Below are positions 26,035-34,485 of a stretch of DNA of 64,000 nt, piece by piece. The notes below the pieces were generated by a model, which saw only the letters and a program-made list of their open reading frames with translations, was not told where the DNA came from and searched no databases. A program made the translations under genes and the position numbers. Source of the DNA: Candidatus Flexicrinis affinis (GTDB lineage Bacteria; Chloroflexota; Anaerolineae; Aggregatilineales; Phototrophicaceae); the NCBI GenBank assembly GCA_016716525.1, contig JADJWE010000002.1, forward strand, positions 186,001-250,000. Reading direction: 5' to 3'. Position 1 is the stretch's first letter, and every line of letters begins with the position of its first letter.

Positions 26035-28623
26035 ATGAATCGGGTACGCCTACTCCTCATCGCCGCCTTGATATTGGCCGTGGCGGCAGTGAGCCTTGCA
26101 CAACCCCTACCTCTGACCGTCACACCGCCCGCCGGGCCGGTGGGCACCAACCATGACGTCGTGGCGACCGGTCTCGAACCCAACGCCGGCTATCGACTCG
26201 AGGTCGTCCTGCGCGACACCGGCGCGAATGTGTTCACGACCGACCTCATTTCAGATTCGAACGGACAAGTCACCATCAGCCTGCTGACCGAGCCCAGCGA
26301 CACGGTCGGCGTGTACGACCTGACATTGTTCGAAGGCGACGTTCCGGTGCGTACCGGCACGATCACGATTACCGCCCCGTTCGAGCCGCCATCGGGCACG
26401 ACATTATCCTACGGTGACGTGGTTGAGGGTTCGCTGGCCGTCGGTCAGGCGGAGTCGATCTACCTGTTTGACGGCGCTGAAGGCGACATCGTCAGTATCA
26501 TACTGCGCTCGTCGGACTTCGACGCGTTCGTATGGCTGTACGGTCCTGACGGTGCACAACTCCGCTACAACGATAACGGCCTGCCGCCGACGAGCGACGC
26601 CGCACTGCTGACCTACGCATTGCCGTCCACGGGGCGATACACAATCGTGGCTACCAGCAGAGAGGCCGCCGAGGGCAGCGGAAGCGCCGGCCGCGGAGCT
26701 TTCACACTGTCGCTTACGGCCGCGCGCGAGGCGCAGGAAGGCGCGATCGCACCCGGCGAGACGATTTCCGGCGAGCTGGGGCTGTTGGCCCAACGCGCGC
26801 AGTACACGTTTAGCGGTCGCGCCGGCGACGTAATCACGGTCGACCTGCGCTCGGAAGCGTTCGACAGTTACCTGCGCCTGTTCACGTCCGACGGTGAACA
26901 GCTCGCGCAGGATGATGACAGCGGTGGCGGCCTGAACGCGCGCATCAGCCGCTTTGTATTGCCGTCCGACGGCGAATACGTCATCGTGGTCGACGGCTTC
27001 CGCGGGTTCACCGGCGAGCGCCGTCTGCAAGGCGTTTATACCGTTTCGCTTGAGATCGAAGGGCAGGGCCCGGTTATCGTGCAAGCGACCCCGCAGCCCT
27101 CCACCCCGACGCCTGTCCCGGCGATTGCCGGCGCGGTCGGCGAGATCGACTATGGCGAGACAGCCGTCGGCGAACTGACCGAACAGGCCCAGACCGGCAC
27201 ATTCCGTTTCAACGGCACGGCCGGCGACCGCGTGACGATCACGCTCAACTCGAGTGCCTTCGATCCGAAGGTGCGGCTGATCGCGCCTGATGGCACAGTG
27301 CTGGCCGAAGACGACGACAGCGGCCCCGACCTTAATTCGCTGATTAGCGAGTTCACCCTCCCGCGCGATGGCGAGTACGTGATCGAGGTCGACGGGTTCC
27401 GCGGCGCTTCCGGCGACCGCGTCCTGCTCGGCGAGTTTTCGCTCAGCCTCACGGCAGCCGGCGCGGTGGCGACCGCCCCGACGCAGGCGCCCGAGTCGAC
27501 ACCTGCCCCGCAAGCCGGCGGCGCGATCGCTGCCGGCCAGACCGTGACCGGCGAGTTTACCGAATCCGCCCAGACGGCAGTCTATGAGTTCACTGGCCGT
27601 GCCGGGGACACGGTCACGATCGACCTGCGCTCGGACGAGATCGACCCGCTCGTGCGGTTGATCGGGCCGGACGGCACGGTGGTTGCCGAGGACGACGACA
27701 GCGGCGGCGGTGTGCAGGCGCGCATCAGCGACTTCACGCTGCCGGCCGATGGCACGTACACCATCGAGGTCGACGCCTTCCGCGGCATCGACAGCAACCG
27801 GCTGATCCTCGGCGCGTTCGAGCTGGCGCTCTCCGTCGTCGAAGCGCCAGTCGTGCAAGCGCCGACTGCAACGCCTGAACCGGCCACGCCGGAGCCGACC
27901 GCACCGCCCGACGGCGCCACGCCGACCGCACCTTCGACCACGGTTATTCCGGCCCGGGCTGGAGAGGTCACGACCATCAACCCCGGCGATGCCATCGCAC
28001 TGACGTTTGAGGGCGGCGAAGGCGAAGTGTTCGAATTCAGCTTCCGCGGCAGTGCAGGTGATGTCGCCAGCTTCAACGTGCTCAGCGACGGTGCGATCGA
28101 CACCGCGATGGAGATCCAGGCCGACGACGGCTTTGCGGTCGCCAGCGACGACGACAGCGGTCCAGCCGCCGATCCCGAACTGCTCGGTGTCGAGCTTCCC
28201 GCCTACGGTGGGTATCGATTGATCGTCCGTCCGGTCGCTCCCGGCGCCACCGGCACCGCCACGCTCAACTTCATCAGCTACGTCGGGACGGCGATCGGCG
28301 AAGGCGGCATCAGCGTCAGCCTGAACGACAAATTCGGCCCGCAGTCGCTGCGCTTTACGGGCCGCGCCGGAGAGACGGTTCGCCTCGTGGTCACGAGCGT
28401 GTCGCAGGTCGGCGGCGAGCCGGAAATCGTCGTATCTCAGGGTGCCAATACCCTCGCCAGTCAGGTGATCGGCCGCAATCTACGCCTGACGTTCGAGTTC
28501 ATCACGCCGACCGACGGTCGCGTCGACGTCAAGGTGCTGCGCGAGGCCGGCGCCTATGGCGAACTGCAGATCTCGCTGGAGCGTGTAGTCGAAGAGGAAG
28601 AGGCGCCCACTGAGACCGAATAA
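26035..28623 (+). CDS. Secreted protein with repeated PPC-type beta domains
   Basis: An 862-residue exported protein. A signal peptide MNRVRLLLIAALILAVAAVSLAQ is followed by a small beta domain and at least four PPC-type (bacterial pre-peptidase C-terminal) units of about 105-115 residues. Each unit shows the order G-E-L or G-E-F, F-x-G-x-A-G-D-x-V-T-I-x-L, L-x-L-x-x-P-D-G, DDDSG and LPxDGxYxIxVD-F-R. The DDDSG repeats may bind calcium. Pro/Thr-rich linkers (about 360-370 and 625-650) separate units; two more divergent beta domains close the protein. No peptidase domain is attached. ATG 26035 is chosen over 26020 because AAGGA lies 7 bases upstream and the signal peptide begins there. Likely a cell-surface binding or adhesion protein. 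Confidence 0.8.
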   Translation: MNRVRLLLIAALILAVAAVSLAQPLPLTVTPPAGPVGTNHDVVATGLEPNAGYRLEVVLRDTGANVFTTDLISDSNGQVTISLLTEPSDTVGVYDLTLFEGDVPVRTGTITITAPFEPPSGTTLSYGDVVEGSLAVGQAESIYLFDGAEGDIVSIILRSSDFDAFVWLYGPDGAQLRYNDNGLPPTSDAALLTYALPSTGRYTIVATSREAAEGSGSAGRGAFTLSLTAAREAQEGAIAPGETISGELGLLAQRAQYTFSGRAGDVITVDLRSEAFDSYLRLFTSDGEQLAQDDDSGGGLNARISRFVLPSDGEYVIVVDGFRGFTGERRLQGVYTVSLEIEGQGPVIVQATPQPSTPTPVPAIAGAVGEIDYGETAVGELTEQAQTGTFRFNGTAGDRVTITLNSSAFDPKVRLIAPDGTVLAEDDDSGPDLNSLISEFTLPRDGEYVIEVDGFRGASGDRVLLGEFSLSLTAAGAVATAPTQAPESTPAPQAGGAIAAGQTVTGEFTESAQTAVYEFTGRAGDTVTIDLRSDEIDPLVRLIGPDGTVVAEDDDSGGGVQARISDFTLPADGTYTIEVDAFRGIDSNRLILGAFELALSVVEAPVVQAPTATPEPATPEPTAPPDGATPTAPSTTVIPARAGEVTTINPGDAIALTFEGGEGEVFEFSFRGSAGDVASFNVLSDGAIDTAMEIQADDGFAVASDDDSGPAADPELLGVELPAYGGYRLIVRPVAPGATGTATLNFISYVGTAIGEGGISVSLNDKFGPQSLRFTGRAGETVRLVVTSVSQVGGEPEIVVSQGANTLASQVIGRNLRLTFEFITPTDGRVDVKVLREAGAYGELQISLERVVEEEEAPTETE

Positions 28624-28644
28624 GGTCAGATAATTTAGCGATCG

Positions 28645-28695
28645 GGACGCCGTGATGCGGTTGGACACGGCGTCCTGTTGCGACTGCGCACTTTT
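28645..28695 (+). terminator. Hairpin terminator after the PPC-repeat gene
   Basis: Perfect 10-bp stem GGACGCCGTG (28645-28654) with CACGGCGTCC (28666-28675), 11-base loop. The T-run is 14-20 bases downstream rather than immediate, so termination efficiency is uncertain. Confidence 0.55.
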
Positions 28696-28707
28696 TTGGG
28701 GGGGAAG

Positions 28708-29301
28708 ATGTCGTGGTTTTCGACGATCCATACGCCGCGCCTGACCATCCGCGAATACGCCGAGGGCGACGCGGAAGACCGCGAGGCGCTCATGCGCGAG
28801 GCGTTCGAGAGCGACTATACGCTCGAACAACACCGTGGCTGGCTCGACTGGACGATCGCGAGCTACCGCGAGCACGGGGCGATGTCGCAAGCGCCATACG
28901 GAGACTATGTCGTCGCGCTGCGTGACACGGGCGAGGTCGTCGGGTCAGTCGGGCTGGTGCCGGCAGGCGTGCCGTGGGCGGTACTGCCGGCGTTTCGGCT
29001 TCCCGGTGAACCCTACCACACACTCGTCAGCGCAGAGTACGGCTTGTTCTGGGCGACTCGCAGCGCATGGCGCGGTCACGGAATCGCCGTTGAGGCCGCG
29101 CGAGCCTTCATGTACGAGTTTCTGTTCGGCGTTATGCGCGTTCGCCGCGTGATCGCAACGACCGACCGCGATAACTTGCCCAGCCAGCGCGTGATGCACA
29201 AATTGGGGATGACGGTGTACGAGAACCCCGACCCTGAGCCGTTTTGGTTTCAGGTCATCGGTGTACTGACCCACCCGGAGTTGAGTGGGCTGCAGGGCTA
29301 A
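28708..29301 (+). CDS. GNAT acetyltransferase, RimJ/RimL-like
   Basis: A 197-residue protein of the GNAT fold. It begins with TPRLTIREYAEGDAED, typical of the RimJ/RimL group that acetylates N termini or small amines with acetyl-CoA. The acetyl-CoA loop region is WATRSAWRGHGIAVEAARAFM (degenerate R/Q-x-x-G-x-G/A), and the C-terminal LPSQRVMHKLGM signature is conserved. ATG 28708 follows a GGGGGGGAAG stretch; an in-frame TTG further upstream has no ribosome binding site. Substrate unknown. Confidence 0.85.
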   Translation: MSWFSTIHTPRLTIREYAEGDAEDREALMREAFESDYTLEQHRGWLDWTIASYREHGAMSQAPYGDYVVALRDTGEVVGSVGLVPAGVPWAVLPAFRLPGEPYHTLVSAEYGLFWATRSAWRGHGIAVEAARAFMYEFLFGVMRVRRVIATTDRDNLPSQRVMHKLGMTVYENPDPEPFWFQVIGVLTHPELSGLQG

Positions 29302-29404
29302 AGCAACAAGTCGAGAGTGATGAGTGAGGAGAAACTGCCAAAGTACATCGCTCAATGAACGCTACACGGCTCGATAGCAGATCCTGCGACGTTCGACCAT
29401 TGGC

Positions 29405-30415
29405 CTAAATCAGTGCCGGATAGACGCGGTCGGCGGCAGCGAAGCCCGACCGAATGCGATCGGCAATCGTCGGTCGCTTATCGGTGACGACGTAGTCGCT
29501 GCCGGCGACGGCGACGCCGTCAGGCAGGGCACGGTGCAGCGCCTCCATGCGCGCGGCGAATCCCGCATCCCGCCATTCCAGTGGTTCATCAAACGGCCAC
29601 GCGAAGAGATGGGGGCGGATTTTTGGCGCGACGCGCAGGTCGAATAAAGTGGCTATTTGCTCGGAGATTCCGCGATTTTCCCATTCGGGATCGCCTGCTG
29701 TCGGGTCATAGCGCAGCCCGAACTGATGCCAGGTCATGCCATCCGGAACGCGGATCGGATGATCGACGCGGACGACGTACGTGATCGGTTTTCCTCCGAC
29801 TCGCATGCCGCGTAGATCGCGGTCTATGTCCTGCGTGTAATGGACGATGTTTACACGCAGGATCGAATCGAAGCGGTAGTTGACAAGCTGCGCCGCCGCT
29901 GCGGGGCTGAGACTGCGTAGAATTCGTTCTGCGCGCGGCGCCGGCACAGCGATGATAACCGCGTCGGCTTCCAGCACCGTTCCGTTTTCCAAGCACAAGC
30001 AGAAGCGCGGAAATCCATGTGCGCGGGCGTTCGCGTCAAACTCGCCGATCGAGGTCACAGCAGATCTCAGCAGCAGAAGCTCCTCGAGCTGCGGCTTTAG
30101 CGCCCTCACGACCGAGGCCTGACTGTGCCGGAACATCACCCAGTCGCCGGGTTCATGCATGTCGATCGGGATCAGCTCATCCTCGAGGCCGATCTCATCC
30201 CACAACTCGTCATTAGGGTCGTCTAGTGTTCCCACCCGACCGAAATCCACAACGATCCCGCCAATCAAGCGTGCGCCCCGCAGCGATCCGCCCCACTTCG
30301 AATTCAGCTCGATGGTGGTTATCCGGATGTAGTTCCGCTCCCTGAGCGCGTGGGCGGCGGCAAGTCCCGACACCCCCGCGCCGATGATGACGGCATGAGG
30401 CAGCTTAATGGGCAT
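29405..30415 (-). CDS. FAD-dependent amine-oxidase-like oxidoreductase
   Basis: A 336-residue Rossmann-fold flavoprotein. N-terminal AVIIGAGVSGLAAAHALRER is the GxGxxG FAD-binding motif, followed by an acidic strand end (TIELNSKWGGSLRG) and a GGIVVDFG segment; the C terminus GVAVAGSDYV lies where related enzymes have the second FAD contact. This fits the NAD(P)/FAD amine oxidase or protoporphyrinogen-oxidase-like superfamily; it is shorter than typical monoamine oxidases (about 450). It starts 15 bases after the metK stop on the same strand, so it should be co-transcribed under the SAM riboswitch, which hints at a methionine or polyamine link (inference). Confidence 0.75.
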   Translation of the reverse strand: MPIKLPHAVIIGAGVSGLAAAHALRERNYIRITTIELNSKWGGSLRGARLIGGIVVDFGRVGTLDDPNDELWDEIGLEDELIPIDMHEPGDWVMFRHSQASVVRALKPQLEELLLLRSAVTSIGEFDANARAHGFPRFCLCLENGTVLEADAVIIAVPAPRAERILRSLSPAAAAQLVNYRFDSILRVNIVHYTQDIDRDLRGMRVGGKPITYVVRVDHPIRVPDGMTWHQFGLRYDPTAGDPEWENRGISEQIATLFDLRVAPKIRPHLFAWPFDEPLEWRDAGFAARMEALHRALPDGVAVAGSDYVVTDKRPTIADRIRSGFAAADRVYPALI

Positions 30416-30430
30416 AGGGGTGTCGTTCGG

Positions 30431-31678
30431 CTACTCGAGGCCCGCAGCAGCCCGCAGCGCAGCGGCGCGGTCGGTCTTCTCCCACGGCACATCGAGGTCT
30501 TCCCGGCCGAAGTGCCCGTAGGCCGCCACCTGCCGGTAGATCGGCTGGCGCAGTGACAGGTCGCGGATGATCGCTGCCGGGCGCATGTCGAAGTGCTTGC
30601 GGATCAGGTCGATGATGACGTCATCCGGCACCACGCCGGTGCCGAACGTCTCGACCGCCAGCGACGTCGGGTGTGACACACCGATCGCGTAGCTCACCTG
30701 CAGCTCGAAGCGCGATGCCAGCCCGGCCGCGACGACGTTCTTCGCAATGTAGCGGGCCATGTACGCCGCGCTGCGGTCAACCTTGGTCGAGTCCTTGCCG
30801 CTGAACGCACCGCCGCCGTGACGGGCCACACCACCGTAGGTGTCGACGATGATCTTGCGACCGGTCAGGCCCGCATCGCCCTGCGGCCCGCCGACCACGA
30901 AACGGCCGGTCGGGTTGATGAAGATGCGCGTATCCTGATCGATCAAGTGCTCAGGCACGACGTGGCGAATGATGTCGCGCGTGACGACTTCCTTGATCGT
31001 GCGCTGGTCAACGTTCTTCGCGTGCTGCGTGCTGATTACGATGGTGTCGACGCGCTTGGGCTTGCCGTGTGCGTATTCGACCGTCACCTGGCTCTTGGCG
31101 TCCGGGCGCAGCCACGAAATCTCGCCGGACTTGCGGGCCTCGGCCAAGCGGCGCACCAGCTTGTGCGACAGGCTGGCTGTCAGCGGCATGAGTTCCGGGG
31201 TCTCGTCACACGCAAAGCCGAACATCATGCCCTGATCGCCCGCGCCGATCGCCTCGATTTCGGCATCGGTCATGCGGTTTTCGCGCGCTTCCAGCGCCTG
31301 ATTAACACCCTGCGCGATGTCTGGGGACTGCTCGTGAATGGCGACCATCACGCCGCACGTCTCGGCATCGAAACCGCCGGCGTCCGACCCGAGGTAGCCG
31401 ATCTCGCGCACGGTTTGCCGCACGATCTTCTCGATGTCGACGTAGGCCGTCGTCGTGATCTCGCCCATGACGACGACGAGGCCGGTGGTCGTCGCGCATT
31501 CACACGCCACACGGGCGTTGGGATCCTGCGTCAGGATCGCGTCCAGCACCGCATCGGACACCTGATCGCACAGCTTGTCCGGGTGACCTTCCGACACCGA
31601 CTCCGACGTATACATGAAGCTCGGCGACGTCATGAACGTCAATGTGCTTGATTGCGCCGCGCGTTCCAGCGATGCCAT
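30431..31678 (-). CDS. metK: S-adenosylmethionine synthase
   Basis: Makes S-adenosylmethionine from ATP and methionine. The 415-residue protein has SVSEGHPDKLCDQVSDA near the N terminus (residues about 28-44), GAGDQGMMFGFACDE (signature 1) and GGGAFSGKDSTKVDRSAAY (signature 2, with the phosphate-binding GKD-x-x-K). The start is ATG 31678, with GAGGA 8 bases upstream. The frame remains open to 31756, but that stretch encodes the terminator and the edge of the riboswitch and is not translated. The C-terminal half is normal. Regulated by the upstream SAM-I riboswitch. Confidence 0.96.
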   Translation of the reverse strand: MASLERAAQSSTLTFMTSPSFMYTSESVSEGHPDKLCDQVSDAVLDAILTQDPNARVACECATTTGLVVVMGEITTTAYVDIEKIVRQTVREIGYLGSDAGGFDAETCGVMVAIHEQSPDIAQGVNQALEARENRMTDAEIEAIGAGDQGMMFGFACDETPELMPLTASLSHKLVRRLAEARKSGEISWLRPDAKSQVTVEYAHGKPKRVDTIVISTQHAKNVDQRTIKEVVTRDIIRHVVPEHLIDQDTRIFINPTGRFVVGGPQGDAGLTGRKIIVDTYGGVARHGGGAFSGKDSTKVDRSAAYMARYIAKNVVAAGLASRFELQVSYAIGVSHPTSLAVETFGTGVVPDDVIIDLIRKHFDMRPAAIIRDLSLRQPIYRQVAAYGHFGREDLDVPWEKTDRAAALRAAAGLE

Positions 31679-31699
31679 AACTCGGTTCCTCGTTGCAAC

Positions 31700-31734
31700 A
31701 AAACGAAAACGCCGCTTACGGTGAAGGGCGTCTT
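31700..31734 (-). terminator. Attenuator terminator of the metK riboswitch
   Basis: On the minus strand AAGACGCC (31734-31727) pairs with GGCGTTTT (31713-31706), 8 bp with one G-U, then CGTTTTG. It sits between the aptamer and the metK ribosome binding site, the expected place of the expression platform. SAM binding should favour this hairpin and stop transcription. The competing antiterminator pairing was not worked out. Confidence 0.75.
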
Positions 31735-31755
31735 GGGTAGGGCGTGGGGCTTCCA

Positions 31756-31857
31756 CTCATCTCCCAGAGGCGACCTCTGCAGGACTTGGCACCGTGCCGG
31801 GGCTCCGGGGGTTGCCGCGAGTTCGTCGGGCCTGATCCCTCCCTCGCTCGTGATGAG
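31756..31857 (-). ncRNA. SAM-I (S-box) riboswitch aptamer upstream of metK
   Basis: The minus-strand RNA opens with CUCAUC (31857-31852) and closes with GAUGAG (31761-31756), which form P1. Inside are the S-box landmarks: a GAGGGAGGGA segment, CAGGCCCGACGAA, a CGCGGCAACC block with the conserved GGCAACC, the GGCACGGUGCCAA P3 hairpin and GUCC, and a GAGGUCGCCUCU P4 hairpin before GGGAGAUGAG. The order and spacing match the family. It binds S-adenosylmethionine and shuts off metK and the downstream oxidoreductase. Confidence 0.93.
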
Positions 31858-32029
31858 TGCAGATAAACTGCACGAATACAGCGGCTGTGCCGCGTTAAGA
31901 ATCAGTGTATCACGGGGTTGGCGCGCAATCAACGGTTCGGCGCGTGACCGCCCGGTCACGACGCGGTCACGCGATTTGGCCTTTCGCGGTACAGTGGAGA
32001 GTGCTCGCACCACACCGGGGAGGTGTCGC

Positions 32030-32575
32030 ATGTTCCGTCTCGTCTCGCGTATTCTGGTCGTCGCCTATATTGCCGTGCCAATCGCCGCGGGGGTACTGGT
32101 CTACGGTTCCGTCCGTACGTTCGTGGACACGGTGTCGCCAGTCTATGAGACGGCCGCCGACGCCATCGACGACGCAGCCGAAGCGCTCCGAGATGAACTG
32201 GACGACCTGCGCGACAACTTCCAGCCGTTGGTCAATGCGGTCAACAGCATCCGCTCGGCCCTCAACACCGTCGCCAACTTCATCTCCAATCGGGTCAACG
32301 CAGTCATCGACTTCGTCAACGGATTTCCCGGCATCAACATTCCGTCGTTCGGGGGGATCAATCTGCCGAACATCATCAACCTCAACTTCTTGAGCACGAT
32401 CAGCGAGAACGTGACCGAAATCGGCGACAACATCGGCACGATGGTGCAGACCACCACGCAGTCGTTAGCCGCCCAAGTCTCCCAGCTCGGATTGGCGCTG
32501 TTGCTGGTCATCATCTGGCTTGCGCTAACGCAGGTGCTGATCATCTGGGCGGTGATCCGCAACCTGTGGGGATAA
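32030..32575 (+). CDS. Bitopic membrane protein, first of a tandem 181-residue pair
   Basis: Unknown 181-residue protein with one transmembrane helix near each end (about 5-27 and 150-175) and a long extracytoplasmic or cytoplasmic amphipathic helical middle (about 35-100, rich in Asp/Asn/Val and coiled-coil-like), interrupted by PGINIPSFGGINLP. The start ATG 32030 is preceded by GGGGAGG. The neighbouring gene at 32660 encodes a paralogue of exactly the same length. The shared plan includes YIAVPI, DTVSPVYE, DFVN, PG(I/V)NIP and WLALTQVL. No function recognised. Confidence 0.75.
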   Translation: MFRLVSRILVVAYIAVPIAAGVLVYGSVRTFVDTVSPVYETAADAIDDAAEALRDELDDLRDNFQPLVNAVNSIRSALNTVANFISNRVNAVIDFVNGFPGINIPSFGGINLPNIINLNFLSTISENVTEIGDNIGTMVQTTTQSLAAQVSQLGLALLLVIIWLALTQVLIIWAVIRNLWG

Positions 32576-32659
32576 CGTCGCACTCCAGCGGGTACTCAGC
32601 GCGAGTCGGCAACTTCAAATATAGTGGTCATATCCGATCACGCTGTCCCGAGGTGACCC

Positions 32660-33205
32660 ATGATCCGCTTACTGCTCATCGTTTTAGTCGTCGCCTACAT
32701 CGCCGTGCCGATCGGTGCCGGATTCATCCTGTTCACAACCGCGCGCGACATGGTCGATACCGTGTCGCCGGTCTACGAGGCGGCATCGGAGTCGCTGGAC
32801 GAGGCCGCGACCAACCTATCCGCGACCTTGTCCGATCTTAAGGACGACTTTCAACCCGTCGTCAACACGATCAACAGCTTGAGGAACCGGCTTGACGACG
32901 TGGCTGACTTCATCGAAGACAACGTGAACGACGTCATTGACTTCGTCAACAATACGCCGGGCGTCAACATCCCCGACTTCGACGGCATCACGATTCCGGC
33001 GGCGGTCAACGTCAACTTCCTGACCGACGTGGGTGACGACGTCAGCGACGTGATCGACGACGTGCGCGACATCATCGACACGACGCGCGAGACGGTCGCG
33101 GCGCAGACCAACATGCTCGGCCTCGGTGCGCTGCTCATCGGCGCATGGCTGGCGCTCACGCAGGTGCTGGTGATCGTGGCGATCCTGCGCAGCTTGGGGC
33201 GGTGA
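32660..33205 (+). CDS. Bitopic membrane protein, second of a tandem 181-residue pair
   Basis: Paralogue of the preceding gene and again 181 residues: N-terminal helix LLLIVLVVAYIAVPIGAGFIL, an acidic helical middle with heptad-like spacing (DDVADFIEDNVNDVIDFV), PGVNIPDFDGITIP, a second acidic helix (DVGDDVSDVIDDVRDIID) and a C-terminal helix ending WLALTQVLVIVAIL. More acidic than its partner. It lies 84 bases after it on the same strand and converges on the hydrolase cluster. A pair forming a hetero-oligomer is plausible but unproven. Confidence 0.75.
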   Translation: MIRLLLIVLVVAYIAVPIGAGFILFTTARDMVDTVSPVYEAASESLDEAATNLSATLSDLKDDFQPVVNTINSLRNRLDDVADFIEDNVNDVIDFVNNTPGVNIPDFDGITIPAAVNVNFLTDVGDDVSDVIDDVRDIIDTTRETVAAQTNMLGLGALLIGAWLALTQVLVIVAILRSLGR

Positions 33206-33211
33206 TGCCGC

Positions 33212-34480
33212 CTACTCGCACGGATTGTACGGGTCAAGCGGGGTCTGCATCTGGTCGGGCGGGTAAGCCGGCAGGATGAAGTCCCCGCACACTTTCTCCA
33301 TACGCAGCAGGGCGTCGAACGCGGGACGCAGCGCGATGTAACCCATGTCGAGGCGCGGCACGGTGACTGAGAACCAGTACTGCTCGTCCTCCTCGGTCCA
33401 GTGCACGTCGGCAAGGAAGATCGCGCTCATTAGGCCGACCCACGGCCGCCAATGTTCGGCGGCGTAGGCGTACGCCTCCCGCAGGTACTGCGCCTGCTGC
33501 TCCTCAGTCACGGCGTACCAACTGTAGTCCGGGTTGTTCGGGTTGGTCGTCCAGCCGACCTCGAGCAGGGCCATCTGGCGCGCCGCATCCCCGTTGGCGA
33601 TCATGATTTTGCGCAGGTCTTCGATGCGCCGGAAGCTCATCCAGCGATGCCGGCCTTTCGCCACAGCGTCGTCCGGGCCGACATGCGGCGCATCGTAGCC
33701 GGCGGCATGCGCGCCGACCACGTCGACATACTGCTGGAAGCCGGCATCGTACATATCCTGTAAGTACAGGTCGTCGCGGCGGGCGGTCGCGTCGTCGTTG
33801 CCGGTCGGCGATAGGCCGGCGGAAATGATGATCGCGCCCGGGTCAGCCGCACGGATCGCGCCGCTGCACGCCGCCAACAGGGCAACGTAGTCGCGGGCAT
33901 TGGGCGCGAACCCGCCCCACTCGCGCGAGAGGTTCGGCTCGTTCCACACTTGATAGGCACCGATGCGACTGGCATAGCGATCGGCCACCGCGCCGCAGTA
34001 ATCCGCCACGTCGGCGAGGTCGGCGGCAGGGCCATCGTGCGCGTTGAGCGAGAAGCCGTCGGGCCGCGCCCATTCCGGCGTCAATCCCAACCGCGCGACC
34101 ATCTGCACACGGCGCGCCTCCAGCCCGTCCATGATCTCGTCAAGCCGGCTGAAATCGTACGGCCTGCCCGGTTCGCCTTGCAGGTCGTCCCATGCCACGG
34201 TGTGCTTGATGTGCGTGAATCGCATCATCCGGATCCAGTCCATCTGCGTGCTGGCCAGCCCGCCATCCCACCACAGAAAGGCGTGGATCGCGTATGTCAG
34301 CGACTCGAACGGCGGATCGACCACGGCCGCGCCCATGAACGGGTCGTCATCGGGGCGCACAGTTAGGAGCACGAACGCGCCGATCGTGACGATCAGCGCG
34401 ACAGCCATCAGCGCCGCGATGCGAACAAACACCGCCCTCCGCACCCGGGCGGGCGCGGAGGGCGAAACAGACGCTTTCAT
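33212..34480 (-). CDS. Membrane-anchored clan GH-A-like hydrolase
   Basis: A 422-residue protein with one N-terminal transmembrane helix (about 18-42) and a TIM-barrel domain like cellulase/GH39 proteins. Visible motifs: WDGGLASTQMDWIRMMRFTHIKHTVAWDD near strand 1-2, YQVWNEPNLSREW (Glu of NEP as acid/base), VVGAHAAGYDAPH, and ALLEVGWTTNP (Glu as probable nucleophile at the end of strand 7). Shares all landmarks with the two upstream proteins. Last gene of the three-gene operon, 5 bases after its neighbour. Polysaccharide substrate unknown. Confidence 0.8.
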   Translation of the reverse strand: MKASVSPSAPARVRRAVFVRIAALMAVALIVTIGAFVLLTVRPDDDPFMGAAVVDPPFESLTYAIHAFLWWDGGLASTQMDWIRMMRFTHIKHTVAWDDLQGEPGRPYDFSRLDEIMDGLEARRVQMVARLGLTPEWARPDGFSLNAHDGPAADLADVADYCGAVADRYASRIGAYQVWNEPNLSREWGGFAPNARDYVALLAACSGAIRAADPGAIIISAGLSPTGNDDATARRDDLYLQDMYDAGFQQYVDVVGAHAAGYDAPHVGPDDAVAKGRHRWMSFRRIEDLRKIMIANGDAARQMALLEVGWTTNPNNPDYSWYAVTEEQQAQYLREAYAYAAEHWRPWVGLMSAIFLADVHWTEEDEQYWFSVTVPRLDMGYIALRPAFDALLRMEKVCGDFILPAYPPDQMQTPLDPYNPCE

Positions 34481-34485
34481 CGGGT

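Noticed and set aside
31679..31756. N-terminal extension of metK starting at 31756
   Set aside because: It would be translated from the riboswitch P1 and terminator. ATG 31678 has a good ribosome binding site and gives normal length.
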